DNA of 13,005 nt from UCB3 sp964415605 (GCA_964415605.1 CAYQBA010000134.1:1-13005); one strand, 5' to 3'; positions 1 to 6,228 are shown, counted from the first letter of the stretch. Notes: generated by a model from the letters alone, not told the origin. Translations and numbers: made by a program.

Positions 1-2257
1 GCGCCGTGGCGCTTGCGGTCGGCGTCGGCGTCGCCGACGGCGTCGCGGACGCAGTGGCCGTGGCGGACGGCGTCGCCGGTCCGGGCGTGGCGGAGGGGCC
101 CGGCTCGGGGGCGCCGTCCAGCGTGCGCACCCAGACGCCGGCCGGGCCGGCCGCGGCAAAGAGTCGGCCGGCGGCCAGGGTGCCGCCCCACAGCAGGCTG
201 CGGACGTAGGCGCCCGGCGGAAGCGTAGCCTCGGGGTACCACGAGATGCCGGCCGCGTCGCTGCCGAACACGGTGGGGAGCGGCGGGTCGGTGACCCGTC
301 GCTCGCCAGCCATGAACACCACGCGGTCCGACGAGAACGTCGGCGAGAGGGCAAGCGTCCGCGGGCGTGCGTTGCCGGGCAGGTCATCGGCGCGGCGCGA
401 CCAGGTCTTGCCGCCGTCGATCGAGATGTACATCGCGGCGCGCGCCGCGCCGGCGGTATCTTCCACGGCCGCCAGGAGGGTCTGGTCGTTGCGAAAGCGC
501 GACGAGATGACGAGGTCGTACAGCACGCGCTCGGGCGTCAGGGCCGCGATCCGGCCGACCTGCTCGAAGCTCAGGCCATCGACCGCCTTGAACACGACGC
601 CGCGATCGGTGGCGAACAGGACCACCCGCTCCTCGATGTACGCCGGGGACACGACCACCGCGACGATGCCGCCCACGGTGGCGTCGGTGGCCACCCAGGA
701 TTGGCCGCCGTTCTCGCTCCGCCAGAGGTCGGTGCCGCCGGTCTCGTAGGGCTCCCCGAGCCCGAAGACCACGGGGTGGGTGCCGGTCATCGGCCCGACG
801 GCCGCCACGTACGGCACCGTGCCGCCGGGGGCGGTCCCCAGCGGCGACCAGGTCAGGCCGGCGTCGTGCGAGACCATGCGGCCGCTGTACAGGCGCCGGT
901 CGCGCTTGAAGTCCGGCGAGGCCATGAGGTTGGCGCCCAGCGTTTCGAAGCTGTCGACGCGCGTCCACGCGTCGCCGCCCACCGAGGCGTACAGGCCGTG
1001 CAGCGCGGGCCGAACCACGCCGCCGTCCCGCCGCGAGGCTCGGATGCGGGCATTCAGGTAGAGCTGCCGGTCGAGGTTGTAGGTCGCGCCGGCCAGGGCC
1101 AGCGCCTCGACGGGCACCGCCCCGAACTGCGCCCAGGTGGGCGCGGCGCGGAACAGGCCGAGGCCGTCGGAGCCGACCCAGACGTCGCGGCTGGCAGGGT
1201 CGAACGCCACCAGCGTCGGCGGCGCCGGCAGCGTCCGCAGCCGCGTCCAGCCGGCGCCCTTGTCGTCGGACTGGTAGACCTCGCCCGACTCGAACGCCAG
1301 CCAGACCGCCGGAAGGTTCTCGCCGATCTCGCCCGCGGTGAGCGCGCGCGCGCTGGCGGCAGCGGGGGCCGGGCTCGGCCAGCCGCCGAACGGCCAGGTG
1401 TCGCCGCGATCCTCGCTGGCCATGACGCGCTCGACCGCGTCGGCCACCTGGCGCGTGACGGCGTAGAGCCGCCCGCGTGGGCCGACCGCGGCATGCGACA
1501 CGGTCACGGCCGGCGTGCTGCTCGGCCCCAGGACCGGCTGCCACGCGCCCGGTGCGGCGGTCGACCGGTACAGGACCCCGCCGGCGACGAGGTAGACGAC
1601 CGGGTCGTCGGGCGCGGCGAAGATGTCCTCGACGCGGCCGGCGATGCCGACGTCGGCCAGCGTCTGCGTGGCCCACGTGTCGCCCTGGTCGGGCGACGTC
1701 CAGATCACGCCCAGGCCGCGGTCGGCCGCGTAGAGCTCGCCGGTGCGCGCGACGGCGATGCGGTCGAACCGACTGGCGCCAGCCGGCCCGGGGCGGGTTG
1801 ACCACGTCTCCCCGCCGTCGTCGGACACGCCAAGGAGGGGGGGATTGCGCAGGCCGGCGTAGAACAGCCGGCCGGTGTCGTCGTTGCCGGCGCGCGTGAC
1901 GGTGAGGACCACGGAGGGGGAGCGTTGGGGGTCGACGGCGACCGGCGCCCAGGTGCGCGCGCCGTCGGTCGATCGGAACAGCCCTTGGTCCAGCGGCAGG
2001 ATGAGGAGCGGCCTGCTGATCTGCGACGTGCCGCCGACCAGCGCCAGCGCGGCCACGCGATCCCCGTACAGGCCCTCCAACACCGGCCGCCACGTGTCGG
2101 CCTGTGCGTGCGCGTCCGGGCGAGGCGCGATCCACGGGACTGCGCCGGCAATGACCACGGCGGCCGCGGCGGCCAGCACACCGCCCAGCCGGCCGCGGCC
2201 GCGGGCGGTCGTTCGGCGTGACAGGTGCGACAGGATCGTGGGCTGTCGGGTGTTCAT
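1..2257 (-). CDS. Secreted Asp-box (BNR / sialidase-like) beta-propeller protein, partial
   Basis: An open frame of 752 codons runs from ATG at 2257 to the left edge without a stop, so the C-terminus is missing. The N-terminus is a signal peptide: basic residues 14-23, a hydrophobic stretch at about 27-44, and likely cleavage after A51 (AHA/QA). The body repeats the Asp-box pattern S-x-D-x-G-x-T-W, for example S96-W103 (STDGARTW), S145-W152 (SDDGGETW), and further copies ending at W619 (SIDGGKTW). About eight or nine boxes are visible, some degenerate. Such repeats form beta-propellers in sialidases, photosystem assembly factor Ycf48 and sortilin-like proteins. The last visible 37 or so residues are Ser/Ala/Thr/Pro-rich, probably an extracellular linker. 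No sialidase active-site set was recognised, so enzymatic activity is not claimed. The gene lies 34 bp after the membrane-protein gene and is probably cotranscribed with it. The substrate or partner is unknown. Confidence 0.85.
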   Translation of the reverse strand, partial: MNTRQPTILSHLSRRTTARGRGRLGGVLAAAAAVVIAGAVPWIAPRPDAHAQADTWRPVLEGLYGDRVAALALVGGTSQISRPLLILPLDQGLFRSTDGARTWAPVAVDPQRSPSVVLTVTRAGNDDTGRLFYAGLRNPPLLGVSDDGGETWSTRPGPAGASRFDRIAVARTGELYAADRGLGVIWTSPDQGDTWATQTLADVGIAGRVEDIFAAPDDPVVYLVAGGVLYRSTAAPGAWQPVLGPSSTPAVTVSHAAVGPRGRLYAVTRQVADAVERVMASEDRGDTWPFGGWPSPAPAAASARALTAGEIGENLPAVWLAFESGEVYQSDDKGAGWTRLRTLPAPPTLVAFDPASRDVWVGSDGLGLFRAAPTWAQFGAVPVEALALAGATYNLDRQLYLNARIRASRRDGGVVRPALHGLYASVGGDAWTRVDSFETLGANLMASPDFKRDRRLYSGRMVSHDAGLTWSPLGTAPGGTVPYVAAVGPMTGTHPVVFGLGEPYETGGTDLWRSENGGQSWVATDATVGGIVAVVVSPAYIEERVVLFATDRGVVFKAVDGLSFEQVGRIAALTPERVLYDLVISSRFRNDQTLLAAVEDTAGAARAAMYISIDGGKTWSRRADDLPGNARPRTLALSPTFSSDRVVFMAGERRVTDPPLPTVFGSDAAGISWYPEATLPPGAYVRSLLWGGTLAAGRLFAAAGPAGVWVRTLDGAPEPGPSATPGPATPSATATASATPSATPTPTASATA

Positions 2258-2291
2258 CGTCGCCTTAGACGACGTGCCGCCGGCCCAAGCG

Positions 2292-2843
2292 TTACGCCGC
2301 GTCGACGGGTGGCCCGGGTGACGCGGCGATCAAGCGACCGGCGTGCACCCAGCTCCCGACGATCATCCCGTACGTCAGGTGTGCGGCGAGCAGGTGGCGC
2401 GGCTCGAACGCGCGGCCGGCCACCGGATCGAGGGCCGGCACCACCCCCCACGCCGCGACGGCCCACGTGGCCAGCCCAAGCAGCGCGCCCCAGGCAGCCG
2501 GGTGATCCTCGGGCAGCCGCTCGAGCATGCCGCCGAAAAGCGCGCCGATGGCGGCGCCCAGCGCGATGGCGATGGCGATGCCCGCGAGCGTCGCGTCGGG
2601 ATACGGGTTGTCGAGCGCCTGGGGCGCCGCGGCCTGGAGCCAGCGCACGACGGTCGCGCCGATCGCGTTGGGCGCCGCGACGGGCGCGTGCCCCCGCCAC
2701 GCCGCGACGAGGGCCAACGCGCCGACGAAGCCGACGCCGGCCGCGGCGCCACCGAGGAGGCCGTGGAGCATGGCGGGACCCGCCGTCGGCGGCGCCGACA
2801 CCCGCACGGCCGAAGGCGGGGCGAACCCCTGGGGCAGCCGCAC
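2292..2843 (-). CDS. Membrane protein with about four transmembrane segments, function unknown
   Basis: The product has 183 residues. It starts at GTG 2843, which overlaps by one base the TAG stop of the upstream small gene (TAGTG). A GGAAGG sequence sits about 9 bases upstream, and the overlap suggests translational coupling. Hydrophobic Ala/Gly-rich segments at about residues 25-49, 84-107, 115-137 and 150-172 predict four membrane helices. The sequence shows a G-x-x-x-G-rich second helix (ALGAAIGALFGGML) and a conserved-looking 'LTYGMIVGSW' near the last helix. I do not recognise the family with confidence. It resembles small polytopic proteins annotated only as domains of unknown function. 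It lies between a single-span membrane protein and a secreted propeller in one apparent operon, so it may act at the cell envelope. That role is inferred from context only. Confidence 0.8.
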   Translation of the reverse strand: MRLPQGFAPPSAVRVSAPPTAGPAMLHGLLGGAAAGVGFVGALALVAAWRGHAPVAAPNAIGATVVRWLQAAAPQALDNPYPDATLAGIAIAIALGAAIGALFGGMLERLPEDHPAAWGALLGLATWAVAAWGVVPALDPVAGRAFEPRHLLAAHLTYGMIVGSWVHAGRLIAASPGPPVDAA

Positions 2844-3001
2844 TAGGCGTCACCTTCCGGTCGGGGGGCCTCATGCGGTCGGGAGGCGTCATGGAACGCA
2901 GCCCACCACAAGAACGCGGCAACGCCAAGGGCGAGGCCGATCAGGAGACCCCACTTGAACGCGCCACGCCGGGGGCGGATTGGGTTCGGGCCGGTGGACA
3001 T
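2843..3001 (-). CDS. Small single-span membrane protein (52 aa), unrecognised
   Basis: The frame starts with ATG at 3001 and ends with TAG at 2843-2845, giving 52 residues. It has a basic N-terminus (residues 9-12, RPRR, then K17), a hydrophobic segment from about F16 to F37 (WGLLIGLALGVAAFLWWAAF), and a charged, Pro-rich tail. This predicts one membrane helix with the N-terminus inside. Support for a real gene comes from a consensus promoter (TTGACC, 17 bp, TATACT) ending 9 bases before the ATG, and from the TAGTG overlap with the next gene. The promoter is so close that the transcript is probably leaderless or nearly so. No homologue is recognised. The position suggests a partner or assembly factor for the downstream four-span protein, which is inference. 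Confidence 0.75.
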   Translation of the reverse strand: MSTGPNPIRPRRGAFKWGLLIGLALGVAAFLWWAAFHDASRPHEAPRPEGDA

Positions 3002-3009
3002 GGGTGGTC

Positions 3010-3038
3010 AGTATATCCGGCGGTCCGGGCGGGGTCAA
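3010..3038 (-). promoter_or_regulatory. Sigma-70-type promoter for the leftward three-gene operon
   Basis: Read on the minus strand, TTGACC (3038-3033) is separated by exactly 17 bp from TATACT (3015-3010). Transcription would start at roughly 3003-3001, which coincides with the ATG at 3001, so the first mRNA is predicted to be leaderless or to have a leader of only 1-3 nt. The match to consensus is strong for such GC-rich DNA. Confidence 0.75.
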
Positions 3039-3097
3039 CGGATCGCGGGGCTGGCGTGAGGGGCCCGTCGGACACCCGGATCGCGGGGCTGGCGTGA
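3039..3097. repeat. 21-bp direct repeat, two copies 38 bp apart
   Basis: The same 21 bases occur at 3039-3059 and 3077-3097, sharing the core GGATCGCGGGGCTG. A third copy of that 14-base core occurs in opposite orientation at 6047-6060, upstream of the Rrf2-type regulator. The first copy begins directly next to the -35 box of the leftward promoter. It may be a dispersed intergenic repeat or a regulator site; the window alone cannot decide. Confidence 0.6.
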
Positions 3098-3105
3098 AGC
3101 CCCGC
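3083..3105. repeat. Perfect hairpin, 8-bp stem, 7-nt loop
   Basis: GCGGGGCT (3083-3090) pairs with AGCCCCGC (3098-3105) across the loop GGCGTGA. It overlaps the second copy of the direct repeat. It has no T-tract and lies between divergent genes, so it is unlikely to be a terminator. A REP-like element or a protein-binding site is more plausible. Confidence 0.5.
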
Positions 3106-3150
3106 CCGACACGCGGCCCTCACCCCCGCGCGGAGCGATCGTGCGCCCGG

Positions 3151-3179
3151 TTGACGCGTGGCGCCCAGTGGACTACATT
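3151..3179 (+). promoter_or_regulatory. Promoter of the VWA-protein gene
   Basis: TTGACG (3151-3156), a 17-bp spacer and TACATT (3174-3179) fit a sigma-70-type promoter. The predicted start is near 3186, giving a leader of about 160 nt before the ATG at 3345. Its position excludes the more upstream in-frame ATG at 3141 as the start for this transcript. Confidence 0.65.
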
Positions 3180-3331
3180 TCATCAACGAGCGCATCGAGC
3201 CGCGCATCCCCGGACGCAGCGCCCCGGATGCCGCGCACCTCGACGTTGATCCCCTCCATGGCTCCATTCGAGGTTCTCGACGGCCGCCGGGCGGCGCCGC
3301 TGCGTGGCGTGGTTGGCGCGTCACCTGGAGT

Positions 3332-3337
3332 GAGGAG
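3332..3337 (+). promoter_or_regulatory. Ribosome binding site fixing the VWA-gene start
   Basis: GAGGAG lies 7 bases before the ATG at 3345. The protein from this ATG begins directly with a signal peptide, whereas the longer reading frame would bury that peptide 68 residues inside the protein. Confidence 0.75.
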
Positions 3338-3344
3338 CGATCGC

Positions 3345-5291
3345 ATGGCCCCCCGCGCATTCCGACTGGCCGTCCTCGTTTGCGGCGCCGCGCTGTTGGC
3401 CGCGGCGCGAATCGCCCCCGCCCCTTCCACCTTCGCGCAAGGACCGCGCGCGACGCCCGCGCGGCCGACGCAGGAGGCGCACCTCAGCCAGTGCACCGGC
3501 GTGGTGACATCGACGCTGTCCGCGAACACCGTCCGCATCTGCGACACCGTCACCACCACGGTCCGGCTCGAGCCGGCATGCCCGTTCTGCCAGGGGGGCG
3601 TCAGCATCGTCGCCATCCAGGCCGACGAGGCGGGCGCCAACATCTGGACGGGCATCGTCGCCGGCCGGATGTTCCAGGCACTCGAGCGCTACCGCCGGGA
3701 GTACGAGCGCCTGCACAACCGCCCGTTCCTCGTGCAGGCCGGCGCGATCCGCTACAGCGCGACCCAGGCGCGCGTTGCGCTGGCGATGACCACGGACCTC
3801 GACCGCGCGCGCTTGGTGGTGGGGCTGACGCAGTACGGCACGCAGGATGCCGGCCCGTACCCCGAGGCGGCCCAGCTCGCGCTCCGGCTGCTCGACAACG
3901 CCAAGCGCACGCCCGAGACCCACGGCCAGCCCCCGTGCATGGAGGTGATCGTCTTCTTCGGCGCGCACCAGGGCACGACCCTGGACGACCGCGAGTACAC
4001 GTCGCGCGTGCTGCGCGCCCGGTCGATCATCGACGGCCGCACCCGGGCGTTTTTTCTCGGCTGCTCGACCCAGTACCCCCGGGACTGCGACCTGTTCATG
4101 CTGATGCAGCGCAACGGTCGGTACACGGCCGACCAGTGGAGCCCGTACGAGATTTTCGCCAGCTACATGATGCGCGACCTCGACAACATCGAGGCCCGCG
4201 AGGACGAGGAGCTGGTGCGCGACGTGGCGCTGACCCAGCGGCTGCCGGCCGGCCTGGCCTACGTGCCGGGCTCGGCGATCCCGCCCCCCGCCGCTGTGGT
4301 GACCTCGACGACCGGCGAGACCGAGCTGCGCTGGGACTACGTCCCGTTCCGCAAGATGGGCCCCCGCGAGGTGACGTACCGCATGCGGCCGGTGCAGGAG
4401 GGGCTCCTGCCTGTCGAGGGCTGGATGGACCTCGAGGATACCGAGGGCTTCAAGCGGCGCGTGCCGATGGCGTCGGCGCCGATCACCGTCACCGGCCTGT
4501 GCATCCCGCCGTCCCCGACGCCGTCGGACACCCCGACGCCGACCGACACGCCGACCCCGACCGACACGCCCACGCCGACCGCGACGCCGACGCCGACGGA
4601 TACCCCGACGCCGACGGCCACGCCCACCCCGACGGCCACGCCGACGCCCAAGCCGCGGCCGGTCTACCTGCCGCTGGCCCTCGGCGAGTCGTGCACGCCG
4701 GAGCGCCGCCGCGTCGACGCGGTGCTCATCATCGACGCCTCGACCAGCATGCTCGAGCCCATCGCCGGCGGCACCACGAAGATCGACGCGGCCCGGAGCG
4801 CGGCGCGGGCGTTCATCGGCGAGCTCGACCTGGCCCGCGGCGACCAGGCCGCCGTCGTGACGTTCAACGCCGAGGCCCGGCTGGCCCAGGGGCTGACGTC
4901 CGACGCCCAGGCGCTGGCCGGCGCGCTGGTCGGCATCCCGCTGGCGCAGCAGACGTGCCTGGTGTGTGCGGTCGAGGCGGCCGACGCCGAGCTGGTGGGG
5001 CCGCGGCACGTGGCGACCAACCAGCCGGTGATCGTGCTCTTGACCGACGGGCGGTCTAACCCGCAGCCGGTCGAGGCGGCCGTCGCCCGTGCGGCGCTGG
5101 CCAAGGCGCGCGGCGTCGTGATCTTCACGATCGGGCTGGGCGACGACATCGACGTCGAGGCGCTGGTCTTGATGGCCAGCCGGCCGGACTTCGCCTTCCG
5201 CGCCGCCGACCCCGCGACGCTCGAGACGATCTACCGCACCGTCGCGCGCGACCTGCCGTGCCCGCCTTCCGCCTTCTGGGGTGGCCGCTGA
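3345..5291 (+). CDS. Secreted von Willebrand factor A protein with Thr-Pro linker and a degenerate N-terminal VWA-like half
   Basis: The product has 648 residues from the ATG with the GAGGAG site. Residues 1-31 form a signal peptide (MAPRAFR, hydrophobic core, likely cut near STFA/QG). Residues from about 79 to 290 resemble a VWA fold: a strand at 86-91, then DEAGA (94-98) where DxSxS is expected, and 'VIVFFGAHQG' (201-210) where the metal-binding Asp loop is expected. Residues about 293-384 look like a DUF11-type beta domain (LPAGLAYVPGS, followed by a strand-rich part). A Thr-Pro-Asp/Ala repeat linker follows at about 388-435, then 'VYLPLAL'. The C-terminal domain, from about 455 to the end, is a canonical VWA with intact MIDAS residues: DASTS at 464-468, GLTSD, and LTDG with D568. 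Cysteine pairs C79/C82 and C538/C541 suggest disulfides outside the cell. The role is probably metal-dependent adhesion or protein binding; the ligand is unknown. Confidence 0.88.
   Translation: MAPRAFRLAVLVCGAALLAAARIAPAPSTFAQGPRATPARPTQEAHLSQCTGVVTSTLSANTVRICDTVTTTVRLEPACPFCQGGVSIVAIQADEAGANIWTGIVAGRMFQALERYRREYERLHNRPFLVQAGAIRYSATQARVALAMTTDLDRARLVVGLTQYGTQDAGPYPEAAQLALRLLDNAKRTPETHGQPPCMEVIVFFGAHQGTTLDDREYTSRVLRARSIIDGRTRAFFLGCSTQYPRDCDLFMLMQRNGRYTADQWSPYEIFASYMMRDLDNIEAREDEELVRDVALTQRLPAGLAYVPGSAIPPPAAVVTSTTGETELRWDYVPFRKMGPREVTYRMRPVQEGLLPVEGWMDLEDTEGFKRRVPMASAPITVTGLCIPPSPTPSDTPTPTDTPTPTDTPTPTATPTPTDTPTPTATPTPTATPTPKPRPVYLPLALGESCTPERRRVDAVLIIDASTSMLEPIAGGTTKIDAARSAARAFIGELDLARGDQAAVVTFNAEARLAQGLTSDAQALAGALVGIPLAQQTCLVCAVEAADAELVGPRHVATNQPVIVLLTDGRSNPQPVEAAVARAALAKARGVVIFTIGLGDDIDVEALVLMASRPDFAFRAADPATLETIYRTVARDLPCPPSAFWGGR
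4512..4649 (+). repeat. Tandem coding repeat for a Thr-Pro linker
   Basis: This segment is built of near-repeats of an 18-base unit encoding TPTPTD or TPTPTA. It encodes an extended, probably glycosylatable or flexible linker between the two halves of the VWA protein. The DNA repeat could change length by slippage, always in multiples of three bases if whole units are lost or gained. Confidence 0.8.
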
Positions 5292-5382
5292 CCCCACGCC
5301 GGAGCGGATCGGCAGACGCGGCCGCACGCTGGGCGATGGCCGCACGCGCGGGCGGGCGACGGCCTGGCGGTGGCCGACGCGA

Positions 5383-5412
5383 TTGCCGGGGCCATGCGCA
5401 CCGTGCTAGAAT
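5383..5412 (+). promoter_or_regulatory. Promoter of the A-type iron-sulfur carrier gene
   Basis: TTGCCG (5383-5388), an 18-bp spacer and TAGAAT (5407-5412) form a plausible sigma-70-type promoter. The predicted start, near 5419, is downstream of the in-frame ATG at 5370, which supports translation from the ATG at 5496 with a leader of about 77 nt. Confidence 0.55.
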
Positions 5413-5483
5413 CCGGGACGCGTGGCTTCGAGGCGGGCGATGCACCGGGCCGCGCTTCTCAGAACGCACGTCACCGGTCCCCC

Positions 5484-5490
5484 GGGAGGA
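5484..5490 (+). promoter_or_regulatory. Ribosome binding site of the A-type carrier gene
   Basis: GGGAGGA lies 5 bases before the ATG at 5496. This strong site decides the start against the in-frame ATG at 5370, which would add 42 non-conserved residues. Confidence 0.75.
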
Positions 5491-5495
5491 ACCCT

Positions 5496-5939
5496 ATGAT
5501 TCGCGAAGACATCCCGACGCTGATGCCGCAGGTGGTCTACGACGCCGTGCCGGTCGCCGTCACCGACGGTGCCGCGGCGAAGCTCAAGGAGGTCATGGCC
5601 GCCAAGGGCCTGGCGGGCGCCGCCTTGCGGGTGTTCGTCACCGGCGGCGGCTGCTCGGGTCTGCAGTACGGCATGGCGTTCGACGCCGACGGCGGCGAGG
5701 CCGACGACCTCAAGTTCGACACGCAGGGCCTCACCGTCCTGGTCGACCCGATCAGCATCCAGTATCTCGAAGGCGCCCACATCGACTTCGTCGACAGCCT
5801 GATGGGCGGCGGCTTCAAGATCGAGAACCCCAACGCGGTGTCGAGCTGCGGCTGCGGGCACTCCTTCAAGACGGCGAACGGCGAAGCGGCGCCGGCAGGC
5901 GCCCAGTCGGGCGGCTGCGGCAGCGGCTGCAGCCACTGA
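5496..5939 (+). CDS. erpA: A-type iron-sulfur cluster carrier (ErpA/IscA/SufA family)
   Basis: The product has 147 residues. A-type carriers bind a [2Fe-2S] or [4Fe-4S] cluster and hand it to apo-proteins in the cytoplasm. The three family cysteines are present: C53 in GGGCSGLQY, and C118 and C120 in SSCGCGHSF. The core spans about residues 18-124. The motif NPNAVSSCGCG is closest to the ErpA branch, but assignment among ErpA, IscA and SufA is uncertain from sequence alone. After the core there is an extra tail of about 23 residues ending in CGSGCSH (C141, C145, H147), which the E. coli proteins lack. The gene has its own promoter and is followed by a hairpin, so it is probably transcribed separately from the adjacent suf genes, yet it clearly belongs to the same functional neighbourhood. 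Confidence 0.92.
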   Translation: MIREDIPTLMPQVVYDAVPVAVTDGAAAKLKEVMAAKGLAGAALRVFVTGGGCSGLQYGMAFDADGGEADDLKFDTQGLTVLVDPISIQYLEGAHIDFVDSLMGGGFKIENPNAVSSCGCGHSFKTANGEAAPAGAQSGGCGSGCSH

Positions 5940-5968
5940 CGCACGCAGGGTCGAGATCGAGAGACAGC

Positions 5969-5993
5969 GAGGCGGGCCACAGCGGCCCGCCTC
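5969..5993 (+). terminator. Terminator-like hairpin after the A-type carrier gene
   Basis: GAGGCGGGCC (5969-5978) and GGCCCGCCTC (5984-5993) form a perfect 10-bp stem with the loop ACAGC, 29 bp after the stop codon. The T-tract is poor (CTCGTTG), so the hairpin may be an inefficient intrinsic terminator or an mRNA-stabilising structure. Confidence 0.65.
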
Positions 5994-6046
5994 CTCGTTG
6001 TGGATAGTTCGCGACCGGATGGCGTGGCAAGGCGTCGTGTCACTGT

Positions 6047-6060
6047 CAGCCCCGCGATCC
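6047..6060 (-). repeat. Inverted copy of the 14-base core found at 3040-3091
   Basis: CAGCCCCGCGATCC here is the exact reverse complement of the core shared by the direct repeat in the divergent region about 3 kb away. It lies in the gap between the terminator-like hairpin and the Rrf2 promoter, next to a GC-rich dyad (CCCGGGC, 3 bases, CCCGGG). Confidence 0.45.
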
Positions 6061-6148
6061 CGGGCCCGCCCGGGGTGTTCTGGGGGGTACGATAATCCAG
6101 ACCGTTGGGAGCAAGCCCGCGAGCGGATCGTTCCCCATGCCCCTCCAG

Positions 6149-6178
6149 TTGGCAGCACAGCAGCCGACCCGCTAAGAT
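6149..6178 (+). promoter_or_regulatory. Promoter of the Rrf2-suf operon
   Basis: TTGGCA (6149-6154), an 18-bp spacer and TAAGAT (6173-6178) precede the Rrf2 gene. The start would fall near 6185, directly before the inverted repeat at 6191-6205. No other promoter is evident between the regulator and sufB, so this promoter may drive the whole operon. Confidence 0.6.
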
Positions 6179-6190
6179 TGGCGGCGAATC

Positions 6191-6205
6191 GGACCAATCT
6201 GGTCC
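6191..6205. promoter_or_regulatory. Putative Rrf2 operator (perfect inverted repeat)
   Basis: GGACCA-ATC-TGGTCC is a perfect 6-bp inverted repeat with a 3-bp spacer, flanked by AT-rich AATC and TAATT that extend the symmetry loosely. It lies at about +6 to +20 relative to the predicted start, where a bound dimeric repressor would block transcription. Binding by the adjacent Rrf2 protein is inferred from position. Confidence 0.5.
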
Positions 6206-6228
6206 TAATTCGACCGGGGCGCCGCGCC

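Larger units (their letters stand above)
3002..3344. other. Divergent intergenic region (343 bp)
   Basis: This gene-free stretch separates the leftward membrane/propeller operon from the rightward VWA gene. It contains the leftward promoter (3010-3038), a 21-bp direct repeat (3039-3059 and 3077-3097), a hairpin (3083-3105), the rightward promoter (3151-3179) and an untranslated leader of about 160 nt up to 3344. No convincing small ORF with a ribosome binding site was seen in it. The frame of the VWA gene stays open upstream to an ATG at 3141, but that codon lies upstream of the rightward promoter and so cannot be translated from it. Confidence 0.7.

Noticed and set aside
1837..1843. Possible frameshift in the propeller gene at a run of seven G (seven C on the coding strand)
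   Set aside because: Reading all seven bases keeps the frame (GLRNPPLLGVSDDGGETW) and the Asp-box pattern continues on both sides, so there is no break.
384..2135. Long Arg/Gly/Pro-rich open frame on the minus strand in another phase
   Set aside because: It lacks hydrophobic core patterns and family motifs and overlaps the Asp-box frame, which has a signal peptide and regular repeats. It is a by-product of high GC.
3141..3344. N-terminal extension of the VWA gene from the ATG at 3141
   Set aside because: It lies upstream of the promoter at 3151-3179, has no ribosome site, and would bury the signal peptide. The ATG at 3345 has a good GAGGAG.
4337..4651. Antisense frame encoding a Gly-Val repeat protein
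   Set aside because: It is the complement of the Thr-Pro linker repeat and has no independent gene signals.
5318..5343. Possible terminator hairpin after the VWA gene (GCGGCC/GGCCGC)
   Set aside because: Only a 6-bp stem with a 14-base loop and no T-tract; expected by chance in such GC-rich DNA.
6088..6096. -10-like TACGAT/GATAAT upstream of the Rrf2 gene
   Set aside because: No -35 match at 16-18 bp spacing and no extended -10 TG. The pair at 6149-6178 is better placed.
5998..6228. N-terminal extension of the Rrf2 regulator from the ATG at 5998
   Set aside because: Rrf2 proteins start at the M-L-R-I-T-K motif, and the extension covers the promoter and the inverted repeat.
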